Assembly: GCA_910583845.1 (NCBI GenBank)
Contig: CAJUAB010000023.1
Span: forward strand, 1 to 64,000
Source of the DNA: an uncultured Acetatifactor sp.
GTDB taxonomy: Bacteria > Bacillota > Clostridia > Lachnospirales > Lachnospiraceae
Length of the DNA stretch: 64,000 nt
Direction: 5' to 3'
Shown here: positions 58,502 to 64,000 of the stretch, piece after piece
Position numbering within the stretch: position 1 is the stretch's first letter
How the letters are laid out: each line of letters opens with the position of its first letter
Position numbers and translations under genes: made by a program
The notes under the pieces: generated by a model
Told to the model about the DNA's origin: nothing
Databases searched by the model: none
What the model saw: only the letters and a program-made list of their open reading frames with translations

Positions 58502-59365
58502 ATGGCAAAAAAGAAAAGAAAAGGCGTCAAGCCCAGCCATTCCAGAACAGGCAATTTCTTCAATATGTTTTTGCTGATTGCCCTGGGCCTGTTTATGGTG
58601 GTGCCTCTGGTGCTTTCCATCAGCAATTCTTTAAAGCCGCTGGAAGAGTTGTTCGTATTTCCTCCCAGGCTGTTTGTGAGAAATCCCACCTTGAAAAATT
58701 TCCATGACGTGTTTGTGCTCATGTCGGAGTCCTGGGTGCCTTTCTCGCGGTATATTTTCAACACGGTACTGATTACAGTGGCCGGTACATTGGGACATCT
58801 GATCATCGCCAGCCTCTGTGCCTACGCGCTGGCAAAGCATAAATTTCCGGGGCGCAATCTGATCTTCGGCACAGTGGTGACAGCCCTGATGTTCGCGGGC
58901 CAGGTGACGGCCATTCCCAATTACCTGATTATGAGCAGGATCGGGTGGCTGGATTCCTATCTGGCGCTGATTGTCCCGGCCATAGCAAAACCCATGGGCC
59001 TGTTCCTCATGAAGCAGTTCATGGAACAGATTCCGGACAGCCTGCTGGAGGCGGCCAGGATTGACGGCTCCAATGAGTTTACCACCTTCAGCCGTATCGC
59101 CATGCCCCAGGTCAAGCCCGCCTGGCTGACGCTGATTATCTTCTCGTTCCAGGATCTGTGGAACATGCAGGGAGGGAACTTTATCTACAGCGAGAATCTG
59201 AAGACGCTTCCCTACGCGCTGTCTCAGATCGCGGCGGGCGGGATCTCCCGGGCCGGCGCGACGGCGGCGGTGACGGTCATCATGATGGTGGTGCCGATTT
59301 TGATTTTCATCATCAATCAGAGCAGCATCGTGGAGACCATGGCTTCTTCCGGTATCAAGGAGTGA
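58502..59365 (+). CDS. Carbohydrate ABC permease, MalG/YtcP type
   Basis: 287 residues with six membrane helices, one base after the MalF-type gene. The EAA loop is LLEAARIDGSNEFTTFSRIA followed by MPQVKPAW. N-terminal MFLLIALGLFMVVPLVLSI, then SNSLKPLEELFVFPPRLFVR typical for MalG-type permeases. It pairs with the upstream permease and the 54.6-kb lipoprotein to import an oligosaccharide. Confidence 0.92.
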   Translation: MAKKKRKGVKPSHSRTGNFFNMFLLIALGLFMVVPLVLSISNSLKPLEELFVFPPRLFVRNPTLKNFHDVFVLMSESWVPFSRYIFNTVLITVAGTLGHLIIASLCAYALAKHKFPGRNLIFGTVVTALMFAGQVTAIPNYLIMSRIGWLDSYLALIVPAIAKPMGLFLMKQFMEQIPDSLLEAARIDGSNEFTTFSRIAMPQVKPAWLTLIIFSFQDLWNMQGGNFIYSENLKTLPYALSQIAAGGISRAGATAAVTVIMMVVPILIFIINQSSIVETMASSGIKE

Positions 59366-59407
59366 TCAATGTGGACGCGCGCGAGCGCGGTATGAGGGTA
59401 TAAAAAG

Positions 59408-60880
59408 ATGAAAAGAAAACCAAAAGTTCGGATAAAAGCGTTGGGACTTGTGCTGGCGGCCGCGGCTCTGCTGTCTCAGGGGGAAGAGACATATGCAACG
59501 GTCATGCCCTACGACACCTACAGCTACGACTGGTGGGGGGAGGATGTGCTGCAGCCCCATGCCTACCTGTATGTGGAATCCTTTACGGGCGCAGACTTCG
59601 GGATGGATCTGAAAACGCCCCAGGATTTGTTCTTCAAGGACGGACTGCTCTACATAGCGGACACGGGAAATGACAGGATATTGATCATCACGGAGCAGGG
59701 CGAGTACGTGGACGAGATTACCGGCGGTCTGTCGGGCCCCCAGGGTGTATTCGTCACGGAGGAGAACCGTATCTATGTGGCGGATTCGGGCAACGGAAGG
59801 ATTGTGGAGTTTGACCGGGACAAAAATCTGATCCGGGAGATCGGCAGGCCCCAGACGGATCTGGTGGACGCCTCCCAGAATTATGTGCCCACCAAAGTGG
59901 TGGTGGACGGCGCGGGCAGAATTTACGCCATTGCCTACGGCATCAATATGGGTCTGGTGGAATTCAATGAATTCGGGGAATTTCAGGGATTCATGGGGGC
60001 CACCCAGGTAACGGTGTCGCCTTTTGCGTATATCTGGAAAAATTATTTCTCCACGGATGCCCAGAAGCAGAGGATGGAGACCATCATTCCCACGGAGTAC
60101 AGCAATATCTTCGTGGATCAGACGGATTTTGTCTATGCCACCATCAGCAATCTGTCCGACGAGGACCATATGAACGGGGCGGATTCCATCCGACGCTTAA
60201 ACCCCACAGGTACTGACGTACTTCGACGGCTGGGCAATTACAGTATCATCGGAGACCTGTATTCCGCCTCCGATGAGGCCAGCTGGTCTTCCTTCACCGA
60301 TGTGTCCGCCACGGATTACGGCTGCTACTTCATCCTGGATAACGCCGGGGGAAAGGTGTTCTGCTATGACTATGACGGGAACTCGCTGTTCATATTCGGG
60401 GGGACGGGCAGCAGGAGCGGCCTGACAAGGAATCCTTCCTCCCTGGCGTTGAATGGCGACCAGTCCCGCCTGTACATTCTCGATGCCCAGCTGGGCAGTG
60501 TGCTGGCCTATGGTGTGACGGAGTACGGGGGGAATCTGCTGGGGGCCATGCGGGCGCATTTTACAGGGAACACCCAGGAGTCGGACCGGCTGTGGCAGGA
60601 GGTGCTGCGGCAGAACGCCAACAGCGAGGTGGCCTATATCGGTATGGGGAAGATCGCCATGCGGGAGGGCGACTATGAGCAGGCCATGAAGTATTTCCGG
60701 CTGGGGAACAGCAGGAAGTATTACACCAGGGCGTTTGAGTTCTACCGGAAAGAGAAGATGCAGACCAGCTTTCCCGGGTACATGGGGGCGGCTATTCTGC
60801 TGACGGCGGCCTGGCTGTTGTTCCGGGCGGCAAAAAAAATAAAAAGATGGGCAGGTGAGGCAAAGTGCAGAGATATTTAA
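59408..60880 (+). CDS. Secreted/membrane-anchored NHL-repeat protein with TPR-like C-terminus
   Basis: 490 residues. Signal peptide KALGLVLAAAALLSQGEETYA, then a six-bladed NHL propeller (PQDLFFKDGLLYIADTGNDR, PQGVFVTEENRIYVADSGNG, PSSLALNGDQSRLYILDAQL). A helical TPR-like region (VAYIGMGKIAMREGDYEQAM) and a C-terminal membrane helix with basic tail (GAAILLTAAWLLFRAAKKIK) follow. It may scaffold surface proteins or bind glycan. Its 3' end overlaps the next gene by 16 bases. The pairing with Yip1 and DUF5696-type genes is a recurrent arrangement from memory; its function is unknown. Confidence 0.8.
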   Translation: MKRKPKVRIKALGLVLAAAALLSQGEETYATVMPYDTYSYDWWGEDVLQPHAYLYVESFTGADFGMDLKTPQDLFFKDGLLYIADTGNDRILIITEQGEYVDEITGGLSGPQGVFVTEENRIYVADSGNGRIVEFDRDKNLIREIGRPQTDLVDASQNYVPTKVVVDGAGRIYAIAYGINMGLVEFNEFGEFQGFMGATQVTVSPFAYIWKNYFSTDAQKQRMETIIPTEYSNIFVDQTDFVYATISNLSDEDHMNGADSIRRLNPTGTDVLRRLGNYSIIGDLYSASDEASWSSFTDVSATDYGCYFILDNAGGKVFCYDYDGNSLFIFGGTGSRSGLTRNPSSLALNGDQSRLYILDAQLGSVLAYGVTEYGGNLLGAMRAHFTGNTQESDRLWQEVLRQNANSEVAYIGMGKIAMREGDYEQAMKYFRLGNSRKYYTRAFEFYRKEKMQTSFPGYMGAAILLTAAWLLFRAAKKIKRWAGEAKCRDI

Positions 60881-61488
60881 AATCCATGGCTTACGGTTTT
60901 CATGTGATTACGCATCCCTTTGACGGCTTCTGGGATCTGAAGCGGGAGCACAGGGGTACGCTGGCGGCGGCGCTGACCTTCGCGGTGCTGACCGTGCTGA
61001 TGCTGGTGGTCCAGAAGCAGGGCACGGCATTTCTCTTCAATATGAACCGTCTGGAGGACGTGGACATGATGGTGGACATTGTCACGGTGGGACTGCTCTA
61101 TGTTCTCTGGTGCGTCTCCAACTGGTGCCTGACCTCTCTGATGGACGGCGAGGGGAAGATGCGGGACATAGCCATTTTTACCGGATATTCCCTGCTGCCT
61201 CTGCTGATCATACAGTTTCCGCTGGTGCTTGTGAGCCATGTGATCACTGCGGAGGAGGGAACCTTTTACTATGTGTTTTCGGTGATCAGCTATATCTGGA
61301 CGATAGCGCTTTTGGTGCTGGGGATGATGATAACCCATCAGTACAGCATGAAAAAGACGCTGGCAACCACGGTGCTGACCCTGCTGGGAATGGCGATCAT
61401 CCTGTTTATCGGACTGTTGTTTTTCAGCGTGATACAGCAGTTTCTGACTTTCGTAGTGACGGCTTATAAGGAGATCAGGTTCCGATGA
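60865..61488 (+). CDS. Yip1-domain polytopic membrane protein
   Basis: 207 residues, GTG start with AGGTGAGG upstream, overlapping the NHL gene. About five membrane helices (LTFAVLTVLMLVVQKQG, VTVGLLYVLWCVSNWCLTSL, FTGYSLLPLLIIQFPLVLVS, VFSVISYIWTIALLVLGMMI, LLGMAIILFIGLLFFSVIQQ). The D.EG....IA.FTGYSLLP pattern is typical of bacterial Yip1-family proteins. The function is unknown; the context suggests support of the neighbouring glycan-uptake machinery. Confidence 0.8.
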   Translation: MQRYLKSMAYGFHVITHPFDGFWDLKREHRGTLAAALTFAVLTVLMLVVQKQGTAFLFNMNRLEDVDMMVDIVTVGLLYVLWCVSNWCLTSLMDGEGKMRDIAIFTGYSLLPLLIIQFPLVLVSHVITAEEGTFYYVFSVISYIWTIALLVLGMMITHQYSMKKTLATTVLTLLGMAIILFIGLLFFSVIQQFLTFVVTAYKEIRFR

Positions 61489-61508
61489 CGGAAAGGAAAG
61501 AAAACGAC

Positions 61509-64000
61509 ATGAAAAAGAATCTTTTCAACAGAGCGATAAGCGTCCTGGCGGGACTGGCCGTGCTGTGCGGACTGATGCCGGGGCAACCCGTCCATGCGGC
61601 CCAGGGGGAGATTCCGGAGCGCATGGAGCTGATTGCGGACAGCGGCAGTCTGGAACTCTATCTGGACCGGGAGCAGGCGGATTTCGCTGTAAAAGTGAAG
61701 GAATCGGGAGACGTGTGGTTCACCAATCCCCAGGGGGCGGATGAGGACCCGCTGGCCAGCAATTATTACCGGGGCGTCATGAAGTCCCAGTTTTCCATAC
61801 GGTATTTCAATGAGAATGTCCAGGCGTCGGAGATGGACAGCTTCAATGACGCGGTGTCCCGGGGACAGTTCACCGTGGAAACGGTTCCGGAGGGGGTAAA
61901 AATTGTCTACAATCTGGGTGAACTGGCGGATCAGTTTGTTCTGCCCCAGATTATCAGCGCTGAGCGCTATGAGCAGTTTACGGCGCTGATGGATGAGAAA
62001 GCGGCCAGGAGCACGGGCAGAAATTATCTGTATTTAAATAAGGAAGAATTAAAGGATGAAAAGCTGCAGGACTATCTGGAGAGGTATCCGGTTCTGGAGG
62101 AGCATCCCATCTATGTGCTCAAGGAGGACGTGAAGGACTATAAAAAGGAGGAGATCACGGCGTATTTTCTGGAGGCGGGCTATACGGCGGAGGATATGGA
62201 GCAGGATCATCTGGAGAACGGTTTTGAGGCGGCCAACGAGAAGCCCTGGTTCAATATCACCGTATCCTACTATCTGGACGGGGACAGTTTTGTGGTGGAG
62301 ATGGACCCCGGCGCCGTGGAGTATGACACGGACAAATATTATCTGGTCGACATAGATCTGCTGGAGTACTTCGGGGCGGCGGGGCCGGAGGATACGGGTT
62401 ATCTGTTTGTGCCCGACGGGAGCGGCGCGCTGATCCGGTTTAACAATGGAAAGGTAAACGCTCCCGCCTATATCGGCTATGTGTACGGGGAAGACAAGAC
62501 CAACCAGGTGAACCTGACCAAAAAGCCGGAAATCGATCAGGATGTGACGGTGCGTATGCCTGTGTTCGGGGCAAAGAACGGAGACGCGGCTTTCTTTGCC
62601 ATTGTGGAGGGCGGCGCGGCCGGCGCGGATGTGAACGGAATAGTGGCGGGCAGGACGGACAGCTACAATCATGTACACGCAGGCTTCGGTTATCTGAGCT
62701 ATGGCGCGATTTCCCTGGGGGATATGGTGGGAAACAACAGCTTTCAGATGTATTCCCAGCCGGTGTTTTCGGAGAATTACAAGGTGCGTTACAGCTTCCT
62801 GCATGGGGAGCGGGCAAATTACGCGGGAATGGCGGCTTGCTACCAGGAGTATCTGGTGGAACGGAAGGTGTTTGACCGGCGTGTATCGGGAGAGGGAACC
62901 CCATTCTATATAGATTTTATAGGGGCGGTCCAGAAATCCGATTCCGTTCTGGGCATCAAGACCCAGGTGACGCAGGAGCTGACGACTTACGGGCAGGCGG
63001 CCGAGGCCGTGAGGCAGCTGACGGAAAGCGGTGTGAAAGATATCAAGGTGGAGTACAGCGGCTGGAGCAGCGGCGGCCTGCACGGCCGGGCGCCGGGCGG
63101 GGTGAAGGCGTTAAGCTGCCTGGAGCGTTCGGGGATGGACCAGCAGGAGTTTCTGCGGGCCATGAGTGAGCAGGGCGTCCCGGTGTTCCACACGGCCCAG
63201 CTGCAATATGTGTACAAGGATAAGGCATTTGACGGGTACAGGATGGAGAGCCACGCTCCCCGGTACTATGACAACACGGAGGCCCAGGCGGCCAGCTATC
63301 TGATTCCCAACGGCATGAAGGACGGAAGATCAGACCCCATCAATATGATCAGCCCGTACTATGTGGAGGAGATGGCGGAGACCTTCCTGCAAAGGACGAA
63401 GAATTACGGGCTGGAGGGGATATCCGTGGAGGAGCTGGCCTGTGATCTGTTCAGTGATTTTAACAGCAGACATTATGTGGACCGACAGACGGCGGCAGGA
63501 TACAATTGCGCGGCCATGGAAAAACTCGCGGCTTCCTGCCAGGGAGCGCTGCTTGGCAGCAACGCCAACGACTATGCCTGGCCGTATCTCACCGACATCA
63601 GGAACGTGCCCATGGACAGCAACCGTTCGCAGATCATTGACGAGGTGGTGCCTTTCTATGGGATGGTGCTGCACGGCTACCGGGATTATGCCGGGGGGCC
63701 GGTGAATCTTTCTGGCGATGTAAACACCATAATTTTAAAGAGCATAGAGTCCGGCGCGGGAATCTGCTTTGAGTGGATATGCGGGGATAATTCCCTGCTT
63801 AAGGACACGGAGTTTGACGGGCTGTACTCAGTGAATTATGAGGCCTGGCGGGAGACGGCGATAAACGCCTGGCAGAGAGTGAACGGGGCTACGGGGGCTC
63901 TGCGGGGTCTTCGGATCACAGGGCATGAGATGCTTTCCGAGGGCGTCTACTGCACCACCTACGAGGATGGCACCCGCGTGGTGGTGAATTACAACGGGCA
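61509..64000 (+). CDS. Large secreted protein, DUF5696-like, truncated by window end
   Basis: At least 830 residues, no stop before the window ends. Signal peptide ISVLAGLAVLCGLMPGQPVH then AAQGEIPERM. The N-terminal beta-rich domain (SLELYLDREQADFAVKVKES) precedes a probable TIM-barrel region with YLFVPDGSGALIRFNNGKVN, SYNHVHAGFGYLSYGAISLG, GVKDIKVEYSGWSSGGLHG, GLEGISVEELACDLFSDFNS and DYAWPYLTDIRN. From memory this matches DUF5696 proteins, found with LplA/YtcP-type transporters. The conserved acidic residues hint at a glycoside hydrolase, but catalysis is unproven. ATG 61509 follows AAGGAAAG. Confidence 0.7.
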   Translation, partial: MKKNLFNRAISVLAGLAVLCGLMPGQPVHAAQGEIPERMELIADSGSLELYLDREQADFAVKVKESGDVWFTNPQGADEDPLASNYYRGVMKSQFSIRYFNENVQASEMDSFNDAVSRGQFTVETVPEGVKIVYNLGELADQFVLPQIISAERYEQFTALMDEKAARSTGRNYLYLNKEELKDEKLQDYLERYPVLEEHPIYVLKEDVKDYKKEEITAYFLEAGYTAEDMEQDHLENGFEAANEKPWFNITVSYYLDGDSFVVEMDPGAVEYDTDKYYLVDIDLLEYFGAAGPEDTGYLFVPDGSGALIRFNNGKVNAPAYIGYVYGEDKTNQVNLTKKPEIDQDVTVRMPVFGAKNGDAAFFAIVEGGAAGADVNGIVAGRTDSYNHVHAGFGYLSYGAISLGDMVGNNSFQMYSQPVFSENYKVRYSFLHGERANYAGMAACYQEYLVERKVFDRRVSGEGTPFYIDFIGAVQKSDSVLGIKTQVTQELTTYGQAAEAVRQLTESGVKDIKVEYSGWSSGGLHGRAPGGVKALSCLERSGMDQQEFLRAMSEQGVPVFHTAQLQYVYKDKAFDGYRMESHAPRYYDNTEAQAASYLIPNGMKDGRSDPINMISPYYVEEMAETFLQRTKNYGLEGISVEELACDLFSDFNSRHYVDRQTAAGYNCAAMEKLAASCQGALLGSNANDYAWPYLTDIRNVPMDSNRSQIIDEVVPFYGMVLHGYRDYAGGPVNLSGDVNTIILKSIESGAGICFEWICGDNSLLKDTEFDGLYSVNYEAWRETAINAWQRVNGATGALRGLRITGHEMLSEGVYCTTYEDGTRVVVNYNG

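Overview
The window is a chromosomal segment of a spore-forming, Gram-positive, anaerobe-like Firmicute, most probably a Lachnospiraceae member (Clostridia). This is inferred from gene content: division cluster mraZ-rsmH-ftsL-pbp-spoVD-murD-ftsW-murA-ftsQ-ftsZ followed by spoIIGA-sigE, a TTG-started FtsZ, a PASTA kinase/PP2C pair, and a MurE with the meso-DAP type DNPR motif. Housekeeping regions look GC-rich and strand-biased to +; the accessory islands are visibly AT-richer.

Layout. 1-4.7 kb: end of a BlaR1-like metallopeptidase, a divergent MATE exporter/Crp-type regulator pair sharing a palindromic operator, and an alpha/beta hydrolase. 5.0-7.3 kb: recJ followed by three tandem copies of what looks like one small-RNA gene, each with a direct-repeat promoter, 5' hairpin, CCCCCCC anti-Shine-Dalgarno loop and terminator. 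7.6-9.5 kb: relic of a type III restriction-modification locus (mod C-terminus, intact YhcG-type nuclease, res N-terminus). 9.6-22.4 kb: murE, priA, def, fmt, YugP-like protease, rsmB, rlmN, prpC, prkC, rsgA, with short tandem repeats after fmt and prkC. 22.4-30.75 kb: AT-rich island with a type III toxin-antitoxin locus (ToxI RNA plus a ToxN gene interrupted by an amber codon), fragments of DinD, SEFIR/TIR and HsdR genes, an intact Phd/RelE-type pair, a 1447-residue Avs-like STAND NTPase, an excisionase and a dead integrase. 30.8-48.8 kb: ychF, lgt, the division/cell-wall cluster, spoIIGA-sigE behind a Spo0A-type promoter, and a VanZ-like gene. 48.9-64 kb: a lipoprotein solute-binding protein, a repeat-rich 1.1 kb gap, then a putative LacI-controlled polysaccharide operon (GH43-like lipoprotein, CBM-bearing binding protein, two permeases, NHL protein, Yip1-like membrane protein and a DUF5696-like protein running off the end).

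Themes. (1) A csRNA/LhrC-like tandem sRNA array after recJ is the best candidate for an undescribed regulatory system. (2) Two defence-gene graveyards retain three apparently intact survivors (YhcG, Phd/RelE pair, Avs-like NTPase). (3) Short tandem duplications repeatedly begin inside the 3' end of a gene (recJ, fmt, prkC, spoIIGA). A hairpin repeat occurs at 31.9 kb and 46.6-46.9 kb with different but complementary stem sequences. All family assignments are by motif recognition without database searches.
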